DNA of 64,000 nt from Panax quinquefolius (Eukaryota; Streptophyta; Magnoliopsida; Apiales; Araliaceae), in assembly GCA_020205615.1 (NCBI GenBank), contig CM035169.1, positions 15,755,258 to 15,819,257 of the forward strand, read 5' to 3'. A program made the position numbers and the translations under genes. Below are positions 36,001-50,166 of the stretch, in pieces; position 1 is the stretch's first letter; each line of letters starts with the position of its first letter. A model generated the notes under the pieces. It was given only the letters and a program-made list of their open reading frames with translations. It ran no database searches and was not told the DNA's origin.

Positions 36001-39000
36001 TTTCCATCTGATGTTCTTTTCTCATTTTCTTTGACATGCCTTTCTGAGGAGAGAAAGCATTCAATCTTATTCTTCTCTCTTCAGAATTTTATATATGATA
36101 TTCCCCTAAACAGAGTTACTGTTGCGACTTGTGCCATTTATTCTATTACTTGTAAAAGAAATATGCGATGAAGCCCTTCCTTGCCGATCGGATGAATTGC
36201 ATAAAATTAAAGGATCTTGAAAACATATAATTATACTGCAAACCCAGTTTTTGCCTTTAAGTGATTACTGTGCCTGAAATCTTTGGCACTAGTAATTGTT
36301 TTCCATATCAAAGGCTTAGCACGGTACCTGCTGAGATTAGAATGAAAAGTTTTTCTCATGACAACTGCTATGCCTGGGATGATGCACTTTTTCAATTTTG
36401 TTGTCATATGTTATGGTGGATGTTCTATGATTTATTACCAAGATATTCAGGCTATTGTATACTGGCTTAAGATTTCGGAGCTAGCTGCTAGGATATAGAC
36501 ACAATATGCCCACCGTAATTAAAAATTTAAAATACCCTACACTTTGGAGATTTTAAAATGTGAACCCTAGAGATACTAATGATTGATTGACTATGTTTAA
36601 GTTATTCCTCTTAAAATTTTACAGTATAGGGGTATTATGGTGGAGTTGGCATGTAAGGATATTCTCCAAGTCTGAACTTTATGTTTCTGTGCAGTTTTTG
36701 AAGGAGAGAAGAAAACCCTCCCACAATCCTGAGGCAAACTGTTATACCTTTAAAAAGGGGCTCTGTACTCACTAAAAAGTAGTACCGTGCAAGACCGAGT
36801 AAGAGGACAGACGTTAGTTTAGTTCCAATTAGAGAAAATAAGTATTGACTGAGAAAAATGATCAAATGAACAGCCACACTTGGCAATTCCGGCTGCAAAC
36901 ACCATCCTTGTATAACAACATCACTAGCAATTATACCTGATTCCTACCACAAGCCATGTTACACAGTTGATTACCATTGATAATTCTGGCACGGGCTCAA
37001 AAATTGCAAAATGCCTGCTAATCTGTCACTACTGATACACAAAAACACCAGTTTTATCCTTGTTGATATCTTTACCATTTTCATTCCGACTCATCATTGC
37101 CTTGAATACGACTTTTTGACTTTCTGTTTCCAACTGCAGAACTTTGTTAAACTTATGAATCACCATTAGTGTCATTTCTTCATGACCATGCAAACATTAT
37201 CATTGCTGCCTTTGATTTTTCATCACTTTGTAAGACCCCTTTCTGCCACTATGGCCGAAGTAGCTTATGGCTGTCCCCTAGGGCCGCCTTGCTGCTTCCA
37301 GGAACAAATTTATAATTACCAAGTGACCATCTCACACCTCTTTAAATTATAAATTAAAGCCACCGACTCTGAAGGCATCAAATAAAAATCAGGAGAATGT
37401 ATTGGCATTAGATCCTCCGACAAGAAGTTGCCATAACTGTGCTGCTAAGTCAAAGTAAACTTGTTACACTTTGTCAACATTTTCCTGATGTCGTTTGGTT
37501 GCAATTCCAAATTATGTATGTTGAATTTTTAAACTTTCCTTCATTTTATTTTGGTCTACTGGATGTATTGAAACCTACATAATCTTAAATTTAGAAGAGA
37601 CTACTCTCAGTCGATAGTTTTAAAACTGGTTTTCATTCATTTAACAAGCAAATTGAATTTTTCCCAATGTGGGTGACGAGATTCACAATATTTCCTCTTT
37701 ATTTATTTGTGATTTCATTTCCCCAAGTTTTGGGTAGCCAAACAATAATACATTTTTCTTTTGTACAATCCTTATTTCCATCATGGCAATATTTTTCTTT
37801 CTGTTCCTTGTATTTCATGTTGGCTAAATTTGAAGCCATTTGTAATTGATGGCAGTAATACTAACACGGCTTCAATTACTATGCTCTTCTAGGGTAATGT
37901 TATTTCTACTCCTGGAATAAAAGGGACCATCCTGCCTGGCATTACAAGGAAGAGTATTATTGATGTCACTCGTAGCCTAGGATTTCAGGTATCTTCTCAG
38001 CTGTGATTTTTTCAACTATGATGATGAATCTCTCTTTATACTTTTATATTTTGAAATATGGGGAAGCAAAGAGAACACAAAAAAAAAAGAAGAGGAAAAA
38101 GAGAAGAAATGTGAATAGTAGAACGCTGCTAGGGCTTACATATAGATGCAAAAACTAAGCCTTGCCTGTATAGGGTAATGAAAGTCCAAATAATTATACT
38201 GCTAGAGGATGTGCTCGAAATTCTGAATCAGCTTGTAATATTAATAAAATAGACTTTGGATTAACACCATAGTATTATTTCTAATAAGCCCAATTTAATT
38301 GGGAGTAACCCAACGTATAAGTTGGGGGTATGTTGTCAAGGGAGAATTTATATAGGAAGGTAAAGATCAGTAAATTTATTAGATGGAAAGAGAGAATACA
38401 AGAACAAGGGGAACAAGTAGTCAAACTCTTTATAAGAAGTGGGAGAAAGATTATATTCAAAAGATATCAGCTCCACCAATCTACAAAGATCAGAAACAGA
38501 AATTCTCTTTAAGGCACCTATGGTAGAGGCCCATAAAGAAGTGAATAAACTATCCTATCCGTCAACAAAGTAAAAGATAAATAGCTATCTCTGAAAGTAG
38601 AGCTTTACACTCGCCAAATCCCAAAAATCAGAAAAAGTCTGCGCACTGGGCATCATTCCTTCATCCAAAACCTCTGAACTGGATATGCAGTAAAACCTTC
38701 ATGGAGATGGGACACCCACGCCTCCCCCAACACACCAAAAGTAGAATTCCATAAACCCCAAGCATCGAGACAATGCAAAAATAGTATGCTAATCATTTTG
38801 TCTACAGATAACACAAATGTTCGGAGATAAATTCTTGTGGGGTCTGTGCACATAAAAGAGATATGCAACAATTTTATAGAAGGTCAAGGGAATTTAATCA
38901 GTTGGTAATCCTAAGATTCATCTGGACCAAAATATAAATATAAAAGAAATAATAATCAGTTGTATGTGCCATCATTTTATAAATCCAAAAGAGTAGTTCT

Positions 39001-40493
39001 TTTTATATAGAAAGAAAGTACAAATGAGGGAACTAAAGAAAAACTAGTTATGCACGTAGCGTAGATCTCTATGAATGAAATAGCAGCTCCTTTAAAAGCT
39101 CACATATCCAAAACCCAAAGCGATTTAGCAAATGATACACTATCCCAAATAAGAGAAGGAGAGAGATGGGTATCATAGGAAACTCTAGCATTCCTTTCAA
39201 TCCATACACCTCATTAAATAGTAAAACTAGAATACCTTCATAGGATCGTGGGCATCCCATTGCCTTCCAAAGTCCCTAAACCTGCTTGGAACAAACTCTC
39301 CAGTGAGTAAGGGAAAACCTAGGCCTCAAAATCCCAAAAAGAAAATATCATAGACTTTGTGCTGAAGCACAATGGAAGATATAATGTTTACGAGACTCTA
39401 AACTTTGCCTGTAAATGACGCACATATTGGGGCGTAAGCGTTTGTATGGTGTTTGCCTGTGCAACAAAATTTACAAATTCTTTGTTTTACAATTTTATGA
39501 GTTTATATAGTTTAATGCTATTTTGCCTCATTCCAATCACCTTCGTCGTAACAAGCTAACCACCGTCCATATTTGATGCAAGTGTTTAAATAAATTTACT
39601 AATGTGTTCAAGACTTCAAGTAGTGCTAAAATCTTATGCATGTTCTTACACTTATAAACATCTATATGCATCAACGTTAGTGCTGTCTCTCAGGTTTTTC
39701 TTTCCCAAGTTGGATATTATCTATACAGTACCTTTCCAAAGTTTGATATTATCTATTGTAGCTTAATTATGTGCGTATGTATTTTAGCTGTAACTACTGG
39801 TCACATGTCCTTACTTTGTTTTTTAATTCCTCTTTGCCCTACGCTAATGGGTTTGTTGTTCATCTCTACCATTCAGAATCTTTTGTTTGTAGTTCATGAT
39901 CTCTTTTGTGCTGATATGTTGACGTGTAGGCTGAGGAACAAATGGTAACAGTGGATGAGTTGCTAGACGCTGATGAAGTTTTTGTTACTGGAACAGCGGT
40001 AGTTGTATCACCTGTAGGCAGCATAACTTATCTTGATAGAAGGTAAAGTCTGTATAATGCTTTTGCAATTTTATCTATAGACCGGTTGATCCTTTCTGAG
40101 GAATGGATTTGGTAGTAACTCCCGAGTGCTAGATTCTATGTTCTTCTTCAAAAGTGTTGTTTTCCTAGACCCCTTTCTTTTAGAAATATTTTAGAGAGTT
40201 CACATGAAGTACTGGAGTCTGAATAGAAGGGACATGTCTAAAAGACTCTTTCTGTTTCAAATGGTTGAACATGTCATATTAAGAAACTTGTCAGTTTATA
40301 GTGATGTAGTGCCGGAGCCATTTTAGTAAAAACTAGAATAATTGATCAATCAATTGCTCGTCTTTCGTTATGCAGGGTGTCTTATGGAAGCTCTGGGATC
40401 GGTGTTGTGACGCAACAACTGTATTCTGCTCTAACTAGACTACAGATGGGTATTGCAGAGGACAGTATGGATTGGATTGTCAAGCTAAAGTAG
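27080..40493 (+). CDS. BCAT: Branched-chain amino acid aminotransferase, plastid type, 5' exon missing
   Basis: Eight exons with GT-AG borders: 27080-27257, 28651-28827, 28933-29064, 35069-35167, 35758-35874, 37893-37988, 39930-40042 and 40376-40493 (TAG). They keep one frame and encode about 342 residues, the length of a mature plant BCAT. Landmarks are [75 protein letters not shown] with the PLP-binding lysine, [11 protein letters not shown] and [12 protein letters not shown]. The enzyme is a fold-type IV PLP aminotransferase that makes or first degrades Leu, Ile and Val. Wording is closest to the AtBCAT3 (plastid) group. Exon 2 begins in phase needing two bases from an upstream exon; no transit-peptide exon was found before it. 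The first in-frame Met (MYMMK) would give a short, probably cytosolic form. Introns are swollen by transposons. Confidence 0.93.
27371..27404 (-). other. C-rich tract; G-quadruplex motif on minus strand
   Basis: Runs of 4-9 cytosines separated by single T, in the first BCAT intron shown. The minus strand therefore has at least four G runs with one-base loops, a classic G-quadruplex pattern on the template strand. Confidence 0.7.
27573..27906. repeat. Small dispersed element in BCAT intron
   Basis: Starts GGGTGTAAACGAATCGAG and ends GCTCATTTTACAGCC, weakly inverted ends, with many GAGTCGAG/CGAGC words inside. This style is common in a plant short-element family beginning GGTGTAAACGAGCCGAGC. 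Classification is uncertain. Confidence 0.5.
29450..29934 (-). repeat. 3' LTR of non-autonomous element (485 bp)
   Basis: Aligns with 33142-33659 along its length. TATA on the minus strand near 29731-29741 (ACTATAAATACAGC). Confidence 0.9.
30125..30560. repeat. Tandem repeats of about 22 bp and multiples
   Basis: The words aaccaaccttatcac(t/a)accga and accgaagatataaagaacc recur about 20 times with small changes. Part of the non-autonomous LTR element, on the 3' (left) side of its interior. Confidence 0.9.
30664..30716. repeat. (ATGA)n-like microsatellite
   Basis: Repeated gaatgaat tetranucleotides with interruptions. Confidence 0.85.
30722..31060. repeat. Tandem repeats, about 80-bp units of two related halves
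   Basis: Units contain tgttcgccatctttaggacg and tgttcaccatctttaagatg followed by accgaacctcc. About four full units. The two halves are themselves diverged copies, so the array grew in two steps. Confidence 0.9.
31258..31370. repeat. Three tandem units of about 34 bp
   Basis: Each unit reads ccaccagtagcct followed by ccatatccgaagtact with few changes. Confidence 0.85.
31739..32014 (-). CDS. Unrecognised frame inside non-autonomous LTR element
   Basis: 91 codons from Met (about 115 between stops), in the same direction as the element. The protein has [25 protein letters not shown] and a charged tail [19 protein letters not shown] do not recognise a domain. It could be a relic gag, a captured host fragment, or chance. 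It lies between the primer site and the tandem repeats, where gag is expected. Confidence 0.3.
   Translation of the reverse strand: MSQLWRQWVDDLILLGVRVGIGKSTLKAMDCADCIKGLVPSCLAEEQYIRAMERGRREWVLSVREIDRRYNLEVQGRRCRRTELQFLYESF
33142..33659 (-). repeat. 5' LTR of non-autonomous element (518 bp)
   Basis: Longer than the other LTR mainly because a 41-bp segment containing gttatatgttattgtgttct and ctaaaccattgct is duplicated in tandem (33371-33454). The left LTR has it once. Confidence 0.9.
38640..39440 (-). pseudogene. LINE reverse transcriptase C-terminal remnant
   Basis: The minus frame 38653-38871 ends in [19 protein letters not shown], like the zf-RVT segment (HCPFAxxLWxxLF) at the end of plant L1-type LINE ORF2. 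About 39100-39260 has [11 protein letters not shown] and [13 protein letters not shown], like the WxERNxRxF tail. Frames are broken. It sits in the BCAT intron between 37988 and 39930. Confidence 0.55.
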
Positions 40494-42290
40494 GTTTCTT
40501 ATGCAACTGAATCAATCAATCAACTCTGCACTTTTGTGGACAGTTTATATGTTGTTTAGTATTATCTTAAATATAGGCTAGAAGTTTGGGTCACATATTT
40601 AGCTAGCTTGCACAAGCTTGGAAGTCATACTATCTACTGTATCTTGGAAAATAATTCGGCCATTGGCCTTGCCGAACTCATACAACAAATTACAATAATT
40701 GTCAATAACAACTACCTTACCTTCCTTATTGTTAATTGTTTTCTCTCCAAAGCCACAATTCTTCTCCCGCTACCCTTTATTATTTAACGTTCTACAAGAC
40801 CCAACTTCCTTTTTTTTTTAATTTTTATTGAAATGGTAACTTATTTTTCCAAAAGAAAGGATTAAAGCTAAAAGATGTTAGACAAAATTTTCACTAAAGG
40901 CGTATGAACAACAAATGGAAAATAAAAACGACCGACTTTCCGTAATGTCAAAAAATTGCAATATTAATACTCCTACTTTAAACAGATATGGATGGATTGA
41001 TTTATTTATTGCATATTTTTTTTAGGGTTTACTAAAAATAAAGTTTATTATTGTTATTATTATTATTTTGAAATTATTATTATTTAAAAATTATTATTAT
41101 TATTATTATTAATATTTTTATTTTTATTATTTCAAAATTATTATTATTACTATTACTATTATTTTGAAATTATTATTATTATTATTATTATTATTTAAAG
41201 ATAATAAATTTTACTACTCCACTTTGTTTAAGATAACAAATAAGAGAAGTCTGGTCCACGAAAGCAAAAAGCTCAGTTAATTTTATGCGATTAAAGATTC
41301 CGTTAGCTTTTTTCTGGACCGAAATCTTAAGTAATGACCATTTTATAATTTTTGAGAGTACAGTTATTCGATTGTAACAAAAAAAATTTCGGTAACTACA
41401 ATGAAAATCGAATCCTAATACAGTAACTAAAAAGTGTATTATCCCCTAAATTATATACCTAGTAAAGACGTTAGTTACAAATTAAAATTTTCCAAAATCT
41501 TTCAGACTAATTGTTTTAGGATTAGAAAAATCAAGTTCTTTTAGGGCGTATATATGTATTATGTATAGACAGTAATTAATGTATGTTAGCAGAGTGTTAC
41601 AAATAGGAAATTGATATTTTCACAATTTTTTTTTGATATTTTCATAAGTCCCACACATGAATAGTAAACTGGACCCTATAAATATAAACTAATATTTTGA
41701 TCATTGAGATATTGCCTAATACCTTGGAAGGTTAAAAGATTAATAGTCCCATACATCTTACAAACACGAGTACTTTTTTTTTTGAAAAGAAACACGAGTA
41801 CTTAAGATTACATGATATAATTTTATTTTATTTTATTTTCCATTTTGACGTGGGCATCCAAATTTAATATACACCCAAGGTAAAAGAAAATGATGGTATA
41901 TATATATTATTTGGTATCGGTATTGGTATAGCATGATGAAGTATATATATATATATATATATATATAATTATGATATGGGAAGAGATTCTAGAGGAAGAA
42001 AGACAATGAGAAAAAACTTGGTCCAATGTTCTGGCATTCCATTTCTCCATTATTCTATACAAAAAGATTTATCTTTTTCTAAACCCACTTTTTGAAATCC
42101 GGTGTTCATTTCATCCCCCCATGTCTCTCTCCTTCTCCAGCTATTATAGTCTCCCTCTTTCTCTCTCATATGTGTGTGCGTACATACTCCATAAAATCAT
42201 TAGCGGCAGCAGGTTATACTATACAATATATATACATAATTACTAGAAATTAACAAACCTCAACAGAAAGGCAGAAAATTATAATCAAGA
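40494..42290. other. Intergenic region BCAT to MYB
   Basis: Holds the BCAT 3' untranslated region, an (ATT)n-rich tract (41050-41210), an (AT)n tract (41942-41968) and the MYB promoter side with CT-rich leader sequence (42120-42175). No gene seen. Confidence 0.7.
41050..41210. repeat. (ATT)n-rich imperfect microsatellite
   Basis: Mostly tta units, broken by two tattttgaaattattatta blocks, so short inverted and direct copies are mixed. Confidence 0.9.
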
Positions 42291-42426
42291 ATGGGTAGAG
42301 CTCCTTGTTGTGACAAAGCCAATGTGAAGAGAGGGCCATGGTCACCTGATGAAGATGCCAAACTCAAGTCCTACATCCAAGTCCACGGTACAGGCGGCAA
42401 CTGGATAGCCTTGCCCGAGAAGATAG
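42291..42426 (+). CDS. R2R3-MYB transcription factor, first exon only
   Basis: Begins [17 protein letters not shown], continues with EDAKLKSYI and [13 protein letters not shown], and stops at a GT donor one base into the next Gly codon. That is the standard first intron position of R2R3-MYB genes, after the second conserved Trp of repeat R2. The text matches the subgroup of MYB36, MYB37/38/84 (RAX), MYB68 and MYB87, nuclear DNA-binding regulators of endodermis or axillary meristems. The second exon should start LKRCGKSCRLRW; I found nothing like it on the plus strand through 56 kb. Either the intron is very long or this is a 3'-truncated gene. Confidence 0.85.
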
Positions 42427-43420
42427 GTATACATCATGTTCTCTCCTCTGTATTTAGGTAACAAAACGTTACTTACTGATAATATAATAATTATCCAAGT
42501 CCACGGTTTTTTTTTGTGTCCCTCACTTAAATTTTGACACCTGACCTCTTATTTAATTTTAGAATTAATTAGTGTTAAATAAGAAGCTAGATGTCAAACA
42601 TTTAAGTAGGGACACATGAAAAAAATGGGGACATAAGATCTTCTCTCAGACTTGGCTCAGCTCTAGCTTGCATGTAGGGCATTCAAAAATGGCTATGTTC
42701 TTTTATTGTTATTTTTATCGTTACGGAGTAATGGAAAAAGAAGATATACGGGAAGAAGCACATATATATTTTTATATATCATCATATAGTAATTTCCTCA
42801 CCTGGACAAAGATTTCTCTCCATTTCAAATATAGGATTTGTGCTCAGTATTTAATATTGTATGATCAGCACATTCACGAACTAATTAATTACTATAAGTC
42901 TTCACTGCAGATAAATAAAAGTAGTGTTTCACAATTCAAGTCCAAGTTTTTGAATTGAAATTGATATATCGTCAAATTTTAACTACATTTTAATTCTATG
43001 GAATTATATATAAGCTTTTAATTCCAATTTCAAATTGTTGAATTAAGTTACCAAGAAGCTAGGTACCCGAGGATCTTTAAAAAATAAGTTATTTGTTGAA
43101 AACAAATTGGGGAGAAGATCATTCATTCAAATGGGGGTTAATTAGTGCATGGACTTGCTGCAGGATATAATAGTCATAAGAGTGGAGTTTTGAGTTTTGG
43201 TTTTGTTTATAATTTTGTAATGAATTAGGCTGAATGGTTTTGATGTAACTGAATCATGATCCAAATCTTTTGGATTTTGCTTCTTTAATTAGGTAAGGTT
43301 TTGAGCTTGATTATTAATAAAAACTAATTAAGTTATTTTTACCGATCAATTTTTTTTTTTAATACCAAAGATAGCCTGATTTTAGGGTAAAGTTCTATGT
43401 CCAGTGAATTTGATTCTAAA

Positions 43421-43423
<3 letters not shown>
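42427..43423. other. Sequence after MYB exon, no gene seen
   Basis: AT-rich and intron-like. No second MYB exon. The open frame at 42668-42958 has no recognisable content. Confidence 0.6.

Positions 43424-43488
<65 letters not shown>
43424..43488. repeat. (AT)n microsatellite
   Basis: About 32 AT units. Confidence 0.95.
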
Positions 43489-43490
<2 letters not shown>

Positions 43491-43755
43491 CGATCTCCAT
43501 GGAAATCTAATCAAATGTCATGTCATAATTTATGATACTGTACGACTCTCCTCTTCATAACAACTTTAGGAAGCTTGCCCAGCTTTACGAGACAATTGAT
43601 AAAAAATATATATAGATAAATGGACCCAGAGTAATAACAACTACGTACCAATATATTACTTCACTGATTATATATTGCTGCATCATGATCCATGCAGTTG
43701 CATGACATTATAATTATCTTTAATTAGTGTGCAAAGTACCTAAAAAATAAAGAAT

Positions 43756-44004
43756 CTTTCCATTTTAAAATTGGAGATATAATTTGACTTTTGAGGTCAA
43801 CTAATAACATATTAAAATTTAAATTGATGTGAATTTATTTAATTTTAGTTGACACAATTATTATAATTGTATAATATATAACAAAAGCTACTAATCACAA
43901 CATTTATTTCATTCTAAACTTAAATTATGTCAATTTTGAAGTTTAATATGCTGTCGTTTGACCTCAAAAGTTAAATTATATATTTAATTTTGAAACGGAG
44001 GAAG
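43756..44004. mobile_element. Stowaway-like MITE, foldback
   Basis: The two halves are inverted: aatttgacttttgaggtcaa on the left pairs with gacctcaaaagttaaatt on the right, and the right end gaaacggaggaag is the reverse of a Stowaway-type CTTCCTCCGTTTC terminus. About 250 bp, no coding. Confidence 0.7.
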
Positions 44005-44130
44005 TATAAATTTGTGATATACGTGCTCCTAATTAATGATCTTCATTTCTTAATTAATTTAATTATACTTTTCATCCTCAAATATGGTTTATATGGAGAC
44101 TCAAATAATAATTCTAATGAGACTTGTTAC

Positions 44131-44291
44131 ATTTGGATTGGAGTAATGAAGGTGGGAATAGAATGATTCATTCTTATGAAATGAAAAAAAACTGTGTTTG
44201 ATTGCGATTGGAATGAAAAAAATTGTGTTTGATTCCATAGGGGAGAGAGAACATGAAATCCACTTTTCATTCCATTTCTTCAATCCAAACT
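44131..44291. mobile_element. Small MITE with TTTGGATTG ends
   Basis: Inverted ends tttggattg (44132-44140) and caatccaaa (44281-44289). Inside are two copies of tgtgtttgattgc/tgtgtttgattcc and complementary ttcattcc/ggaatgaa words. Confidence 0.5.
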
Positions 44292-44722
44292 TAGCATAAA
44301 AGTGATAGACTAGCGGTAAGATTCTCTCTTTTTACTGTGAAATGTCACATATTCAATTCTTAAAAGTGATAAAGCAGCTCTAAATACAACAATGCTATTA
44401 ATTATCATTTTGACATGCACCTATTTTATTTTATAATCTTTTTATGTAGTACAATTTTTTTTGTTATTAAAAATGACAAAAGAAGCTATGACTACGTAAA
44501 ATAGTTTCTTATTTATTTATTGTTTAAGGAAATATGTAAAGATTGGTCCCTATCCAGTACGTACAAAGCAACATTTGAAAGCTAAAAATATATAGGATAT
44601 CATCATGAGTATATGCTATGAAGTCAAAAGATGAGAAAAAGAGGATTGGAAATTAACGCTACTAAAGAATTAGATTGACCAGGTCTTAGGTTGCTTTAAT
44701 GAAATCCAAGTATTTTCTCAGT

Positions 44723-44723
<1 letters not shown>

Positions 44724-44765
<42 letters not shown>

Positions 44766-45003
44766 GGATCTTGGCTCACCTTTATTTAATTAATTAACGC
44801 TCACCGCTCCTTTAATGATTTGATTCGGTGACGATTGATTATAATAATTGTCGTTTATACTTTTAACGATTTTGACAACATATAAGCGTCATTAAAAGTA
44901 TAGACGACGGTTTATATTACCGAACCGTCGTTGTATTCGTCGGCTAAAGCGAGAGAATTAACTCAAATGAGTTGGATAAAGTGTGAGTTTAAAATAGCTT
45001 TTA

Positions 45004-45042
<39 letters not shown>
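44724..45042. mobile_element. (AT)n-bracketed foldback element 1
   Basis: A 245-bp non-AT segment (44762-45006) sits between an (AT)n tract of 38 bases and one of 36. Its core has tacttttaacg and cattaaaagta in inverted order and gacgacggttta against accgaaccgtcgt. Related to the element at 47427-47620. Confidence 0.65.
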
Positions 45043-45044
<2 letters not shown>

Positions 45045-46953
45045 CTGGTTTAAGCTGTTATACATATATGCATACCTAACTTCTCATTTCATGTGATATA
45101 TACACAGGGACCATGTTTAATTGGGACCGTGTTTCTTGCCAAGTAAAATAAATTTGTTACTATTATTGAGTTACATGCAGTCCCCACATATATATATTAC
45201 TTAAGTTTCACTTGAAAACTCACTATTTATATTTAAAGAGTCTCCTCAATTAGTTTTAAATTACATATTTTAACATGGTACACGATGTATTAGATGTGTC
45301 ACATTGGTTAATTAAGTTTGACCCAAAAACTCGATCAATATATATATATATATATATAAAAGGGTATCATCAATTCTTTCTAAGTTGAATTATGCTTCAA
45401 TAGTACGTATCAAATTCATTTTCATTTATGTGACTTAATTTGAGATAAATTAAACATTTTATGTGAGTTTAATTTCACTCGACTAGAATATATTGAATGA
45501 AATTAATTTTGTTAATTGAAACATATAACTGTGGTATTAGTAGCATTTACTAGATCTAAGATAATGTATTGACGTTGACTTTAGCCTTTAATTAGGTACC
45601 GAGGTACGTACGTAGCTTCGAATTTGGTTTGGTTTGTTAATTGGACAAACAATTAAAGGTTTTATTATTAAAGTACTTGGCTGATCACATGATTTGAAAC
45701 TGCAGGTCGTTGAGTTTGTCAATCTGTAAGAGACTTTACAGTCCATTAACAGAAGTACAGAACCAATTAACTCTTTGACTTGATATATTATCTGAAAGAT
45801 AAAGAAAATCATTGTCTTCAGCTCTTCAACTTTGGAATTAATGGATTGAAAACATTAACAAATCGTTTTCTCAACGAACAACCCAATTATACCAAGAGCT
45901 GATGTGAATATATCAATGAATATTATTTGTGAACCATATTAAATTAAAATGATGTGCTTGCTTAAATTAAAAAATGACCTAATGTCTGAAATCAAATTAA
46001 AGACCTAATTAAATTATTACATGACATTAATTCTTAAGATGTAGGGAGTACTTTTAATGTCAGTCACAAAAATTTCATACAAATATAATAATGGAGTAAT
46101 ATATTTTGGTTATATATGCTCGATTCGCAATTTATTAATTAATTAAAAAGCAAGGAGAATAACACAAGTTTACCATCCATATAATTATATTATTATTATT
46201 ATAGCATCACTATAAATTGATTACTTAAATAATTTAGGAATAACATGAAACAAAATATACTTAAATTTTGCGAGCTAGCTAGACTCTTTTTATAGAAAAA
46301 AGGAGAGAGGAAATATTACAGAATGATGTCCGATCGAGAGAGACTGAAATATATATTCATGCGAAGTGGAGGACGTGAAACTAGTCTAAAAGACAAAAAT
46401 ATTCATCCTACAATTGTATTTAAAAAATATTTATGATCTATGAATACAAGTGACATTCTTTCTTTTTAGTCGAATTATGATTGTGACTTATGTGCATACA
46501 TGAGATAAGGAGGAATTACTATTCCATCTTATCACATACATTTTCATGCTAGTCGCAATTCAATTTCGTCAAATATTTGTGGACATACATGTATATCATT
46601 AATTTTCCTTTTGTTATTTTGTTTCAAAAGAATGATCTGAATTCTTTTTATTTTTATATTTTCTTCGTCTTCTATTAATATATAAGCTTGGTTTTCTATT
46701 AATATATCATTAATTTTGGTTTTCTATTAATATTTAAGTATATAAAATGACATCAGTACGTACAGAATATATATACTTAACAAATAGAAGAAGCTAAAGG
46801 TCTGGATGATAATGGACTTTATATTTTAATTTTATCCTGTTCTGGCACTAATTAAATTAAGTCTAGCTACATAATGTCAAATGTCAAAGTAAGGTTAATT
46901 TTAACGCCTATATTTATCTGGTGCTAATCCAAATCCACCAAGTCAAGAAAAAA

Positions 46954-47664
<711 letters not shown>

Positions 47665-47668
<4 letters not shown>

Positions 47669-50165
47669 CAATTTATTCAATCACATTAACACTGCGTTCC
47701 ATAGGAAAATGGTTACTGCAACAAATCTGAACAGAACGATAACAAATTGAACGGAGAAATAACATAAATCCACAGTTGAATCGTAGATCAAGGAACGATC
47801 TTTCCAGAATTTGGAAATAACGAAGAACGAGAGATCAAGAGAGAGATACTATCTTATTTCCTTGTTAATGAGAAATAAAAGATAATTTGACCATTTTACC
47901 CTTAATAAACTATGAGTTTTAAAAAAATATTTGAAATAACTTTTTTTAATGACACATAAGTTGGAGATGGACCACTCAAGGATCCATGTCATTAATTTAT
48001 GACATGACAGTTACAATTAGACGAATGTGGAAGAAACTAATAATTTAATCATCTAATTGACAAAATTAAAAGATGAATCACTGAAGTAAAAAAAAATATA
48101 ATACTTTAAGATAATAAATCATATTTAAACCAAAATAAAATATAGAATGAACTATAACTATATATATAGTGAAAGAATAAAGTGTTACCTACTTGTTTAC
48201 CTATTAAATCTCTGGTCTTGTGGAAAGGTTCAGAAAATTAGATCCAACTCCTCGAAACGAGCTTAGGTAATTTTTTTTATTCCTAAAAAGAATTGATATT
48301 TCTACAAGGAAAATGACTCTCCTCACATGAATAATAAATAAGATCCACATTCATGTGAGTGAGGTATTGTAGGAATATCCTAAATAGTCTTTAACATTAA
48401 CATAAGAAAACAAATTTGGACATCCAGGTCTCCTATACATAATAATGACAATTTTGTAAGTAAACTTACAAACAAAACTACGAAAAATAAATTTTATGTC
48501 ATTTTCTTACTTAAAAATAATTAGCATTCCTTACCCCTAAAACTTACAAATAAGGTGCCCAACACATTAGAAACGATTTAGAATCTTATTTTCCAATTAT
48601 TGGTTTTTTGAAAAGACTCCTCCACTTCAATCCATCACAATAGAAACCAGCCCAACTTCCCATTAAGCATGACTAATTAGATTTGGGTCTAGACACGATG
48701 AGCCATCAATTACATTTTTTAAAATAATTACAATAATAGTATACTCATAAAATATTTATACAATTAATATGGAAAAGTGTATTATTTTTGTAATTATTTT
48801 TTGATGCACTAATAATGTAATTATTTACTAAATGTTGTATGTTATTGTAAAGGACCCTTTTTAATTTACAGTGGTGATAAATAGCCATATCCAGTAGCAT
48901 ATTTTGTTACATAATTCTTGCCAATGGATAACTTCAACTGTGATAGCTAGGAGATGGTGAGTTGGTGACACCCAAGCCCTAGACAATGTTAATTAGGTCC
49001 CAAACTGGGCCGAACCATTGATGACAGTCTCCGTTTTATGATGACTGAGTGATACAGTAGAAAATGGTAAAGAGAATAGAATAACAGAAGACGATAAAGA
49101 GAATAAATTTGAATCTACATACAAAGTTTGAGATAAATTGACGCCAAGTATTTCATAAACCAAAATAATAATAATGAGTTGTTTTTAATTACATCAGTCT
49201 TGCACCATATTTATACTACTAAAAGTAACCCTAATATTCCTATTAGGAAATAACAAATTGATTTGGAATTAAAAGCCTTCCTAATTACAATATAATTGAA
49301 AAACTTCCTAAAATTACTAAATAATAATTAAAACTACATGACTACTAATTAATAAATAAAATACATCAAAAATTTAAAATTTTCATAAATACCCAAACAT
49401 AAATTATATTGAATAATGACAGATAAATCTTTCCGTGTCACTGAAAATGAATCAAATCGTGAAAATTACATCGGCCTAAGAGTATCCAATGAGACCAATT
49501 TCACGAGGCCCAAATCAAATGGGAATCTGCCAAAAGAAATGTTGAAGTCTGAATAATTAAAGGCATTTGAATGAGCTAAATAGGATAACGACTTTGAACA
49601 TGAAATGAAATGAGGTGTTTAATAATGGATGCTTTTAAAATATTTAAATAAATGTATTCCCCATTTTAATCTTTTGAATTATTTAAAATAAATTTCTTTC
49701 ATAATTACAAAATATATGATCTTATCTAAAAGCACTTGCATTGCATCTGGTAATCTTTGACTCAAATGAAGCGATTTGATCTCCAATTATGCAACTAATA
49801 AGAAAATTAATAAAATGATTTGGTATTCAATTATTTATTAGATTCACTGCTTCATACTTTTTAATCCTCCAAAGTCCAAATCAATTTTCTTCAATTATGG
49901 GTTTTCTTAATCTTAATTTGATTGCAAGGAAGAATATTCAGGCCTACCACCGGAATGATGGCCATACATAATTAATTATGAGGAATCAAAGATTTGATTA
50001 ATTAATTTGGTCCATTGGAGAAATATTTTTCCATGCATTATTATTATTCAGTTAGAAGAAATTATTAGTGTTGGCAGTGTGGATTACTATATATACATAG
50101 GAGTATCTAATAAACAATTAATGTATCAAATTCATGGGCTGGAGTCACGCCTAGAGGATTCTATG

Positions 50166-50166
<1 letters not shown>
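47665..50166. other. AT-rich DNA, no gene seen
   Basis: No conserved protein, RNA gene or clear transposon domain recognised on either strand. A short inverted pair (cctcacatgaat / attcatgtgagtgag) is at 48322-48364. Confidence 0.6.

Noticed and set aside
36587..36898. Open frames on both strands within a BCAT intron
   Set aside because: No recognisable domain, overlapping opposite frames, and the flanking exons splice correctly around them.
45588..45812. Possible second MYB exon after an AACTGCAG acceptor
   Set aside because: The sequence that follows has no MYB repeat residues in any frame.
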